Shown here: piece by piece, positions 1 through 5,618 of the stretch
How the letters are laid out: the number at the start of each line of letters is the position of its first letter
Numbering within the stretch: the stretch's first letter is position 1
Assembly (NCBI GenBank): GCA_964353405.1
Contig: CAYGWJ010000153.1
Coordinates: 1-5,618 of the forward strand
Reading direction: 5' to 3'
Source of the DNA: JBGLNJ01 sp964353405
GTDB lineage: Bacteria > Chloroflexota > Anaerolineae > Fen-1058
DNA: 5,618 nucleotides
The notes under the pieces: generated by a model
What the model was told of the DNA's origin: nothing
Seen by the model: only the letters and a program-made list of their open reading frames with translations
Database searches by the model: none
Program-made: the position numbers and the translations under genes

Positions 1-699
1 ACCCAACTTTTTCGCTTTGCACCCGCTCAAGTTGATGATTCCATTTCCAGGTCTCTACAGACCGAATTCGATACCCTTTGGGATAACGACAGACATTCTT
101 TTTCGCCTGGTGCTGCCTTTTTGCGAAACTACAGGAAACTAAAACGTCCGCCACATTTAGTCCGAATTCCGACTGACAATTCAATTGGGAGATTGCTTTA
201 CAACGCAGAGCGAGTACGAAAGCCGCCACGGCCTAGTAACAAACCTGGCGGAAAAGTCAGACCGCGTCTGATTTTCGCAGATATACGACTTCGGCAAGAT
301 ACTATTGATAAGATAAGCAGATACAAGAACAACTGGGACGAAAATGACTGGATGTACTTTTGCACTTATAGAAGCGACTTTGAGTATACCCGAAACGCTG
401 GACTATTAGTTTATGTGACGGACGGCGATGATGAAGCCAAATCAACTGACGAGTATCGAATCGAGTTTCATCGCGTTGATGATTCTACCGCAATACAAAC
501 GCGCGACGGAAGGTATTTTGTGGCACACTCGCGTGTGCCACATACGCAGAGTGTCAAGTACGGTGATGTCAAGAGAGAGTTACGCAAGGTCGGTCTCACT
601 TGGAAAAAGTTGCGGTCAGACAAATTCCTGAATGAGGAGCAGATAGAGGCTCTTTCAGTTGTTGCATGTGAAATGGGAGACCTTGTTGCAATATCTTGA
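1..699 (+). CDS. Hypothetical protein, 3' part only (232 residues visible)
   Basis: The frame is open from the first base to the TGA at 697-699, so the true start lies left of the window. A TTG at 121 could serve as a start, but coding-like sequence continues upstream of it. I do not recognise the family. The visible protein looks soluble and strongly charged. A basic, proline-containing stretch (about residues 41-85 of the visible part) is followed by a mixed region with aromatic residues (NNWDENDW, then MYFCTYRSDFEYTR), then a segment rich in beta-type residues (GLLVYVTDGDD), and a Lys/Arg-rich end. I see no signal peptide, membrane segment or catalytic motif. Base composition is clearly more AT-rich than the formate dehydrogenase genes, which may mean a different origin. 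The next gene starts 64 bases downstream. That this frame is coding rests mainly on 232 codons without a stop, so function is unknown. Confidence 0.6.
   Translation, partial: TQLFRFAPAQVDDSISRSLQTEFDTLWDNDRHSFSPGAAFLRNYRKLKRPPHLVRIPTDNSIGRLLYNAERVRKPPRPSNKPGGKVRPRLIFADIRLRQDTIDKISRYKNNWDENDWMYFCTYRSDFEYTRNAGLLVYVTDGDDEAKSTDEYRIEFHRVDDSTAIQTRDGRYFVAHSRVPHTQSVKYGDVKRELRKVGLTWKKLRSDKFLNEEQIEALSVVACEMGDLVAIS
519..542. repeat. 10-bp inverted repeat with 4-base loop inside the hypothetical gene
   Basis: TGTGGCACAC (519-528) and GTGTGCCACA (533-542) are perfect reverse complements around TCGC. The repeat lies in frame within the unrecognised gene and covers the codons for VAHSRVP. It could be a chance palindrome, as there is no second copy in the window and no T-run after it. 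Confidence 0.5.
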
Positions 700-763
700 T
701 TGACTTGTGCCAAGACTATGACTGAACCAAGAACGCATCGGACGTGAACAGTTAGCTCGACTT

Positions 764-1648
764 ATGGACACAGTGATTGACAAAATTACGGCATTCGCTC
801 ATGCCGATCCAGACATACGCGCCGTCATTCTGGAAGGGTCTCTGGCGGTCAATTCCCAGGTTGACGAGCTTTCCGATTACGACATCAACATCTTTGCCCT
901 TCGCTATGACAAATATCTCGCGGAAGACGCCTGGATGGGCCAGTTTGGCCCGGTCTTGGTCTATCAAAAAGAGCAATTTCCATTCTACGATGCCATCATC
1001 CCGACTCGCCTGGTCGTTTTTCAAGACAGACCAAGAGTTGATTTTAGCTTCTGGCCCCTCAAGCTGCTATCCGAGATCGTCCAGGGAGATAAAGAGTACG
1101 CAAGTTACAAGAACGGCTGTCGTATCTTGGTGGATAAAGATCGCGTTGCCGAACGGCTCAAACCACCCACGGGGGATGGATTTCCCATTCTCCCACCAGG
1201 TCGCGACGAGTTTTTGCAGACCCTGTATGATTTCTGGTTCGAAGCCTATTGCGTTGCCAAATATCTCTATCGGCGAGATGTGTGGTATGCAAAACTGATC
1301 GAGAACCGCTACATCAAAGATCATCTGTTCAAGATGATCCTTTGGAACCATCAAGCGGAGAACACCTGGACGCCCAATCCCCTGATCCATCGAGAAGGCA
1401 AGCGGTTCGAGAAATGGGCCTCGCCGGAAATCGTGGCCGCCGTATCAACCTGCTTCTCAACCTATCACGTTGAGGATACCTGGAACAGTTTGTTTGCAAT
1501 GATTGTGCTATTCACCCGGTTAGCTAAAAGAACGGCGTCACACCTTCACATTGCATATCCTCTAGAAGTTGAACAAGATGTCGTCAGATACCTGCAATAC
1601 CTGAAGGACAAATCCGGTAAGAATGAAAAGGACATGAACTATGGATGA
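764..1648 (+). CDS. Aminoglycoside 6-nucleotidyltransferase family protein (ANT(6)/AadK-like)
   Basis: This 294-residue protein matches the ANT(6)/AadK family in length and from end to end in pattern. The family transfers AMP from ATP to the 6-hydroxyl of streptomycin-type aminoglycosides in the cytosol. Seen here: LEGS at residues 23-26 and SDYDIN at 37-42 form the nucleotidyltransferase core GS...DxD. RVDFSF at 91-96 supplies the third likely metal-binding acid, so the triad would be D38, D40 and D93. Later family landmarks are ILVDKD (near residue 121), FWFEAYCVAKYLYRRD and the helical C-terminal half. ATG 764 places GS at residue 25, close to the family's usual position; no strong Shine-Dalgarno precedes it. 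The stop overlaps the next start by 8 bases, so both genes probably share a transcript. Substrate cannot be read from sequence. Distant members may not confer resistance, and this may be a housekeeping or environmental homologue rather than a mobile resistance gene. Confidence 0.85.
   Translation: MDTVIDKITAFAHADPDIRAVILEGSLAVNSQVDELSDYDINIFALRYDKYLAEDAWMGQFGPVLVYQKEQFPFYDAIIPTRLVVFQDRPRVDFSFWPLKLLSEIVQGDKEYASYKNGCRILVDKDRVAERLKPPTGDGFPILPPGRDEFLQTLYDFWFEAYCVAKYLYRRDVWYAKLIENRYIKDHLFKMILWNHQAENTWTPNPLIHREGKRFEKWASPEIVAAVSTCFSTYHVEDTWNSLFAMIVLFTRLAKRTASHLHIAYPLEVEQDVVRYLQYLKDKSGKNEKDMNYG
1625..1632 (+). promoter_or_regulatory. Ribosome binding site for the NuoF-GltD fusion gene
   Basis: GAAAAGGA lies 8 bases before the ATG at 1641, inside the end of the preceding gene. 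Together with the 8-base overlap of the two genes it supports ATG 1641 as the start and suggests translational coupling. I see no separate promoter between the two genes. Confidence 0.65.
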
Positions 1649-4562
1649 ACCTACCGATGTAAAGACCCTTGACCAGACGCTTCCCTCCTACACCGACCTG
1701 GCCTTTTACAGCAAACAAGTCCGCGTCGTCTTGCGCAACTGCGGCATCATCAACCCGGAGCACATTGAAGAATATATTGCACGTGATGGCTACCGCGCCT
1801 TGGGCCGCGCGCTCACGGAAATGACGCCCGACGACGTCATCGGCGTGATGAAAGAGTCCGGCTTGCGCGGGCGAGGCGGCGCGGGCTTTCTCACGGGACT
1901 CAAGTGGGAATTTTGCCGCAAGTCTCAGGCCACGCCCAAGTATGTGATTTGCAACGCCGACGAAGGCGACCCCGGCGCGTTCATGGATCGCTCGATCCTG
2001 GAAGGCGACCCGCACGCCGTCCTCGAAGGCATGGCGATTGCGGGGTATGCCATCGGCGCGCGCGAAGGTTATATCTACTGCCGTGCGGAATATCCGCTGG
2101 CGATCGCGCATCTCAAGATTGCCATCGCCCAGGCGTGCGAACACGGGTTACTGGGCGAAAACATCCTGGGCACAGGCTTTTCCTTCGACCTTCACGTCAA
2201 AGAAGGCGCGGGCGCGTTCGTCTGCGGCGAAGAGACGGCGCTCATGGCCTCCATCGAAGGACGGCGCGGCGAGCCGCGTCCGCGTCCACCGTTCCCGGCG
2301 GTAGCCGGCCTGTGGCAAAAACCCTCGAACGTCAACAACGTCAAGAGCTATGCCATGACGCCGCAGATCATCTGGCGCGGCGCAGAGTGGTTCACCGGCA
2401 TCGGCACCAAGAAATCGCCCGGCACCGCCATCTTTGCGCTCACCGGCAAGATCGTCAACACGGGACTGATCGAAGTGCCGATGGGCATCCGGCTGGGCGA
2501 CATTATTTTCGACGTGGGCGGCGGGATTCCCAAGGGCAAGACGTTCAAGGCCGTGCAGACCGGCGGGCCGCTCGGCGGGTGCCTGCCCGCCTCGGCGCTC
2601 AACACACCGGTGGATTTTGATGCGCTGGTCGAAGCCGGAGCCACGATGGGCTCGGGCGGCATGATTGTGGTGGACGAAGACACGTGCATGGTCGAGTTCG
2701 CCAAGTATTTCCTCACCTTTGCGTCCGCCGAGTCGTGCGGCAAGTGCGTCCCGTGTCGGATCGGCGGCACGCGGCTCCTGGAAGTGCTCAAGCGCATCAC
2801 GGAAGGCGATGGCAAGCCGGAAGACCTGGGCGAGATCGAATACATTTCACGCAACATGAAAGAAGCGTCGCTGTGCGCGCTGGGCCAGCTCACGCCCGGC
2901 CCGGTCATGGCCTCGCTGCGCTTCTTTAAAGACGAGTTCACCGCGCACATCCAGGACAAGGTCTGCCCGGCGGGCCAGTGCAAGCCGCTCGTGCGGGCCA
3001 AGTGCATCAACGCGTGCCCGGCGGGCGTGGAAAGTCCGGCGTATCTGGCGCTTGTGGCGCAGGGGCGTTACGCCGAGGGGCTAGAGATTCACCGCCAGCG
3101 CAACCCGTTCGCGCTGATCTGCGGCCGTGTGTGCCCGGCGTTCTGTGAGCAGAGGTGCCGTCGCGGCGAGATTGACGAGCCGATTGCGATCCGGCTGGTC
3201 AAGCGCTTTATGGCGGATCAGGAATACGCCAACCCGTGGACGCCGGCCAAGATCGTCGCCGATGACGTCGGGGAGGGTAGGGGCGAGGTTACCTCGCCCC
3301 TACGAGTCGCCGTCGTCGGCGCCGGCCCGGCCGGATTGACCGCCGCGCTGCGACTGGCTCAACGCGGCTATACCGTCACCGTGTTTGAAAAGCTGCCGCT
3401 GCCCGGCGGGATGATGACGGTTGGAATACCCGAGTCTCGCCTGCCGCGCGAGCCGCTCTTGGCCGAGATTGATCACATCAAGCGCGCCGGAGTCGAGGTG
3501 CGCTGCAATCAGGCGTTGGGCCGCGACTTTTCTGTTGACGATCTGTTCACCCGTGACGGTTTCAACGCCGTGGTGCTGGCGATCGGCGCACACAAGAGCC
3601 GAAGGCTGGGGATTCCCGGCGAGGAAAAGCAGGGAGTTGTTCACGGGACAGATTTCTTGCGAGAGATTGCCCTTAGCGGAGACAAGGAGACAAGGAGACA
3701 CGCGCAAGCGGACAAGGTGACTTTAAGCAGCGACGTCACCTTGTCACCTTGTCACCATGTCACCATGTCAGAACTGGTCAAGGGCAAGCGCGTTGCCATT
3801 GTTGGCGGGGGCGATGTGGCGGTTGATGCGGCACGCTCAGCCTGGCGATTGGGCGCGAGGGAGGTGCACGTCATCTATCGCCGCCAGCGTCAGGACATGC
3901 CCGCCCACGCCGAAGAGATCGAGGCCGCGATTCACGAGGGCATCCAGTTCCATTACCTCGCCAACCCGGTGCGCGTGTTGGGCGAGGATCACTTGACCGG
4001 CGTCGTCGTCCAGCGTCAACGCTTGGCTGAGTTTGATAACAGTGGTCGCCGCAGGCCCACGCCGGCCGAGGGCAACGAATTCACGCTCGACGTGGATGTG
4101 CTCATCCCTGCCATCGGCCAGACGACCGATCTTGCGTGGCTGAGCGAAGGAAACATCGAAACCACCAAGGCCAGCACATTCGCCGTCCAAGAGGCGTTCA
4201 ACACCACCCGGCCCGGTGTGTTTGCCGCCGGAGATGCAGTCAGCGGCCCGGCAACCGTCATCCAGGCCGTGGCGCACGGCAACCTGGTGGCGGTAGCGGT
4301 TGACCACTGGCTGAGAACCGGCGAGCTGGTCAGGCCGCACTATGAGACGCCACGCCCGGACCTTGCGCAGCTTTACAGCCTGGACGACTATGCCAAGGCT
4401 CGCCGCCCGGCGCTAGCCGAGATCAGCGTGGATGAGCGTGCTGGTAACTTTTCCGAAGTCGAGTTGGGCTTGGACGAGCACACTGCGCGCGAAGAAGCCA
4501 AGCGATGTCTGCGGTGCGACCTGGAATGGCTGGACGTGATGCAGATTGCTCGACCTCGCTGA
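1641..4562 (+). CDS. NuoF-GltD fusion: probable NAD(P)-binding beta subunit of formate dehydrogenase
   Basis: A 973-residue cytosolic flavoprotein made of two redox modules. Residues 1-75 match the NuoF/HydB lead-in without its thioredoxin-like [2Fe-2S] domain. RGRGGAGF (76-83) and NADEGDPGAF (105-114) are the FMN/NADH site of the complex I 51-kDa subunit. An SLBB domain follows (from about 268). C366, C369, C372 and C412 fit the N3-type [4Fe-4S] cluster. A cysteine-rich GltD-type N-terminal domain spans about 442-530 (CPAGQC, CINACP, CGRVCP, C502, C506). VVGAGPAG (558-565) binds FAD. VGGGDVA (721-727) and YRR...MPA (746-755) form the GltD NAD(P)H site; the arginine pair favours NADPH. FAAGDA (near 862-867) closes the FAD fold. 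The C-terminus carries RCLRC (C956, C959). The next gene encodes the catalytic subunit, so the protein probably passes electrons between formate and NAD(P). Electron bifurcation is possible but unproven. Repeat-derived sequence interrupts linkers at 546-555 and about 680-709 without breaking the frame. I recall similar NuoF/GltD-type beta subunits in acetogen NADP-dependent formate dehydrogenases, but cannot verify this here. Confidence 0.9.
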   Translation: MDEPTDVKTLDQTLPSYTDLAFYSKQVRVVLRNCGIINPEHIEEYIARDGYRALGRALTEMTPDDVIGVMKESGLRGRGGAGFLTGLKWEFCRKSQATPKYVICNADEGDPGAFMDRSILEGDPHAVLEGMAIAGYAIGAREGYIYCRAEYPLAIAHLKIAIAQACEHGLLGENILGTGFSFDLHVKEGAGAFVCGEETALMASIEGRRGEPRPRPPFPAVAGLWQKPSNVNNVKSYAMTPQIIWRGAEWFTGIGTKKSPGTAIFALTGKIVNTGLIEVPMGIRLGDIIFDVGGGIPKGKTFKAVQTGGPLGGCLPASALNTPVDFDALVEAGATMGSGGMIVVDEDTCMVEFAKYFLTFASAESCGKCVPCRIGGTRLLEVLKRITEGDGKPEDLGEIEYISRNMKEASLCALGQLTPGPVMASLRFFKDEFTAHIQDKVCPAGQCKPLVRAKCINACPAGVESPAYLALVAQGRYAEGLEIHRQRNPFALICGRVCPAFCEQRCRRGEIDEPIAIRLVKRFMADQEYANPWTPAKIVADDVGEGRGEVTSPLRVAVVGAGPAGLTAALRLAQRGYTVTVFEKLPLPGGMMTVGIPESRLPREPLLAEIDHIKRAGVEVRCNQALGRDFSVDDLFTRDGFNAVVLAIGAHKSRRLGIPGEEKQGVVHGTDFLREIALSGDKETRRHAQADKVTLSSDVTLSPCHHVTMSELVKGKRVAIVGGGDVAVDAARSAWRLGAREVHVIYRRQRQDMPAHAEEIEAAIHEGIQFHYLANPVRVLGEDHLTGVVVQRQRLAEFDNSGRRRPTPAEGNEFTLDVDVLIPAIGQTTDLAWLSEGNIETTKASTFAVQEAFNTTRPGVFAAGDAVSGPATVIQAVAHGNLVAVAVDHWLRTGELVRPHYETPRPDLAQLYSLDDYAKARRPALAEISVDERAGNFSEVELGLDEHTAREEAKRCLRCDLEWLDVMQIARPR
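3277..3303. repeat. Perfect 27-bp palindrome inside the fusion gene
   Basis: GTAGGGGCGAGGT (3277-3289) and ACCTCGCCCCTAC (3291-3303) are exact reverse complements around a single T. The element is read through in frame as about GRGEVTSPLR (residues 546-555). It lies exactly in the linker between the Fe-S domain and the first FAD-binding strand. Its shape and base content resemble dispersed REP or MITE-type palindromes rather than coding sequence. Confidence 0.85.
3678..3769. repeat. Octamer repeat block with opposed arms, in frame within the fusion gene
   Basis: On the left are three GGAGACA(A/C) octamers in tandem (3678-3701) and a related GCGGACAA (3708-3715). On the right are two GTCACCTT and two GTCACCAT octamers (3735-3766), which are the same family on the opposite strand. 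GACAAGGTGAC (3711-3721) and GTCACCTTGTC (3735-3745) form a perfect 11-bp stem with a 13-base loop. The block encodes about 30 residues (from G680) between the FAD half-domain and the NAD(P)-binding strand, where I expect only a short linker in GltD-family proteins. The frame stays open throughout. Confidence 0.85.
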
Positions 4563-4640
4563 TTCTTGATTCTTGATTGTTGATTTTAGATTTCGGATTT
4601 TGCTCTCTCAATCCAAAATCAGAAATCCGGAATCTAAAAT
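4561..4640. repeat. Heptamer repeat block with an 18-bp inverted repeat between the two subunit genes
   Basis: Six tandem heptamers of the form GATTNNN run from 4561 to 4602. After a short CT-rich spacer (4603-4609), the same pattern appears on the opposite strand up to 4640. Bases 4583-4600 and 4623-4640 pair over 18 positions with one mismatch that would be a G-U pair in RNA. The stop codon of the upstream gene (TGA, 4560-4562) is formed across the edge of the first heptamer. The RNA would fold into a hairpin, but no T-run follows it on the + strand, so it does not look like an intrinsic terminator. An mRNA-stabilising or processing role is possible. Apart from this block, the 100-base gap between the genes holds only the ribosome binding site. 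Confidence 0.8.
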
Positions 4641-4645
4641 GAAAA

Positions 4646-4651
4646 AAGGAG
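4646..4651 (+). promoter_or_regulatory. Ribosome binding site for the formate dehydrogenase alpha gene
   Basis: AAGGAG lies 11 bases before the ATG at 4663 and just outside the hairpin ending at 4640, so it should stay exposed. It decides for ATG 4663 over an in-frame ATG at 4639, which would add eight residues (MKKGATHT), sits on the repeat arm and has no such site before it. Confidence 0.65.
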
Positions 4652-4662
4652 CCACCCACACA

Positions 4663-5618
4663 ATGGCTGTCGTAAACATTACCATCAACGGCAAGAGAAT
4701 ACAGGCGCAAGTTGGCCAGACGATTCTGCAGGCGGCGAGGGAAGCAGGTATCGAGATCCCTGTGCTGTGCGACCATCCCGCACTCCCGCCGGAAGGCGCG
4801 TGCCGCATCTGCCTGGTCGAAATCGAGCGGCAGCGCTCGCTTCAGCCGGCGTGTACGTTCCCCGTCACCGAAGGGCTGGTCATTTACACGCACTCGCCCA
4901 AAGTGATGGAAGCGCGCAAGTTTGCGCTCGAGCTGCTCGTCTCCGATCACCCGCTGGACTGCATGACGTGCGACGCGACGGGCAACTGCCTCTTGCAAGA
5001 CCTGACCTATGAATATGGCGTCAAGGGCGACCGCTACCAGGGTTTTCAGCTCAAGTACCCGATTGACGATCCCAACCCGTTCATCCAGGTGGATCGCAAC
5101 AAGTGCATCCTGTGCCGCCGCTGCGTCCGCGCGTGCAACTTTATCAACGGCGTCGAAGCCATCAGCGTGTTTTATCGCGGGTTCAACGCGCACATCGGCT
5201 TTGGCGCGGACAGCACCATGCAAGACAGCCCGTGCGAGTTTTGCGGCAGTTGTGTGGCCGTCTGCCCGGTGGGCGCGCTGTGGCCCAAGATGTCGCTCGG
5301 AAAAGGCCGCCCCTGGCAAGTCAAGAAGGTGCAGACGGTTTGCTCGTACTGCGGCGTGGGCTGCCAGCTTGTCTTGCACGTGCGTGATAATCAGATCGTC
5401 CAGGTCGAAGGCGCGTGGGATGGCCCGGCCAACCACGGTTTTACGTGCGTCAAGGGACGGTTCGGGTACGACTATGTGGGTCACCCTGATCGGTTGACCG
5501 TGCCGAAGGTGCGCAAGTACTTGCTGGAAGGGGGACAAGGGGACAAGGAGACCAGGGGACAAGGGGACAAGGAGACCAGGGGACAAGGGGACAAGGAGAC
5601 CAGGGGACAAGGAGATTC
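4663..5618 (+). CDS. fdhA: Formate dehydrogenase alpha subunit with NuoG-like Fe-S N-terminus, 5' part (318 complete codons)
   Basis: This frame is open from ATG 4663 to the right edge, and the stop lies outside. The domain order is that of cytosolic NAD(P)-linked formate dehydrogenases. First is a [2Fe-2S] ferredoxin domain with C36, C47, C50 and C64. Next is the NuoG-type His-Cys3 [4Fe-4S] site with H96, C100, C103 and C109. Two [4Fe-4S] clusters follow, from CILCRRCVRAC (148-158) and CEFCGSCVAVCP (191-202). Then comes the start of the molybdopterin oxidoreductase domain with C227, C230, C234 and C262 for a further cluster, and K264 in the CVKGRFG motif. CSYCGVGC is typical of formate dehydrogenases and argues against a true complex I NuoG. 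The catalytic Cys or Sec, the bis-MGD pocket and the C-terminal domain lie outside the window, so formate as substrate is inferred from the family and the neighbour. From G291 the protein runs into an octamer-encoded repeat of GQGDKETR. Whether the frame stays open beyond 5618 is unknown, and a broken gene cannot be excluded. Confidence 0.85.
   Translation, partial: MAVVNITINGKRIQAQVGQTILQAAREAGIEIPVLCDHPALPPEGACRICLVEIERQRSLQPACTFPVTEGLVIYTHSPKVMEARKFALELLVSDHPLDCMTCDATGNCLLQDLTYEYGVKGDRYQGFQLKYPIDDPNPFIQVDRNKCILCRRCVRACNFINGVEAISVFYRGFNAHIGFGADSTMQDSPCEFCGSCVAVCPVGALWPKMSLGKGRPWQVKKVQTVCSYCGVGCQLVLHVRDNQIVQVEGAWDGPANHGFTCVKGRFGYDYVGHPDRLTVPKVRKYLLEGGQGDKETRGQGDKETRGQGDKETRGQGD
5531..5618. 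repeat. Octamer tandem array inside the alpha subunit gene, reaching the window edge
   Basis: Eleven consecutive octamers fill these 88 bases. A 24-bp unit (GGGGACAA twice, then GGAGACCA) occurs three times without error (5531-5602), then GGGGACAA and the diverging GGAGATTC. Because three octamers make eight codons, the array is read as three copies of GQGDKETR plus a partial fourth. It follows RLTVPKVRKYLLEG, where I expect a variable surface loop in this enzyme family. The array, or an opposed arm, may continue past the edge. Confidence 0.9.

Noticed and set aside
696..722. A sigma-70 promoter upstream of the nucleotidyltransferase (TTGATT at 696-701, TATGAC at 717-722)
   Set aside because: The spacing is only 15 bases and the -10 match is poor, so it cannot be supported.
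718..747. A 9-codon leader peptide (ATG 718 to TGA 745-747)
   Set aside because: No ribosome binding site, no regulatory hairpin and no meaningful codon pattern; such short frames occur by chance.
1584..2144. A 186-codon minus-strand open frame
   Set aside because: It is a GC-rich antisense shadow of the NuoF domain, whose FMN/NADH motifs are on the + strand.
4583..4640. Intrinsic terminator between the two subunit genes
   Set aside because: The stem is long but AT-rich and is followed on the + strand by GAAAAAAGGAG rather than a T-run. The hairpin is better explained by opposed heptamer repeats.
4423..5610. A 395-codon open frame on the minus strand
   Set aside because: It lies antisense to the ends of two well-supported redox genes. 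Its N-terminal SPGLLVPL repeats are just the octamer array read backwards, and no family motif is visible.
5531..5618. CRISPR array
   Set aside because: The repeats are adjacent octamers with no unique spacers, so this is a simple tandem repeat.
4663..5618. Complex I NuoG subunit instead of formate dehydrogenase
   Set aside because: CSYCGVGC plus CVKGRFG with an intact cluster and Lys, no other nuo genes nearby, and a GltD-fused partner fit a formate dehydrogenase alpha subunit better. The decisive catalytic residue lies outside the window.

Overview
The window looks like a bacterial chromosome fragment. The likeliest source is a member of the Chloroflexota (Anaerolineae-like), but that is an inference. 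It rests on a NuoF-GltD fusion next to a NuoG-type formate dehydrogenase, GC-rich genes on one strand, and short heptamer and octamer repeat arrays of a kind I associate with Chloroflexota and cyanobacterial genomes. I have no database support for the taxonomy.

Layout, all genes on the + strand. (1) Bases 1-699: the 3' part of an unrecognised gene, cut by the left edge, visibly more AT-rich than the rest. (2) Bases 764-1648: an aminoglycoside 6-nucleotidyltransferase (ANT(6)/AadK-like) protein with the nucleotidyltransferase Asp triad. (3) Bases 1641-4562: a 973-residue flavoprotein fusing a NuoF/HydB-like FMN, NADH and Fe-S module to a GltD/NfnL-like FAD and NADPH module. It overlaps gene 2 by 8 bases and has its own ribosome binding site. 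(4) Bases 4663 to the right edge: the first 318 residues of a molybdenum/tungsten formate dehydrogenase alpha subunit with a NuoG-like Fe-S N-terminus. It has no stop before the window ends.

Genes 3 and 4 form a plausible cytosolic NAD(P)-linked formate dehydrogenase. Electrons from formate would pass from the Mo/W cofactor through the Fe-S chain of the alpha subunit to the FMN/NADH site of the fusion protein. The GltD half adds a second, NADPH-type flavin site in the same polypeptide. No NuoE-like gene lies upstream. The first two genes have no evident functional tie to this enzyme.

The most unusual feature is four short repetitive or palindromic elements in the formate dehydrogenase genes: a perfect 27-bp palindrome (3277-3303), an octamer block with opposed arms (3678-3769), a heptamer block with opposed arms between the genes (4561-4640), and an octamer array at the right edge (5531-5618). 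Three lie inside coding sequence and leave the frame open. They sit at interdomain linkers or a probable surface loop. The two octamer blocks encode the same hexapeptide, GDKETR, in the same frame.
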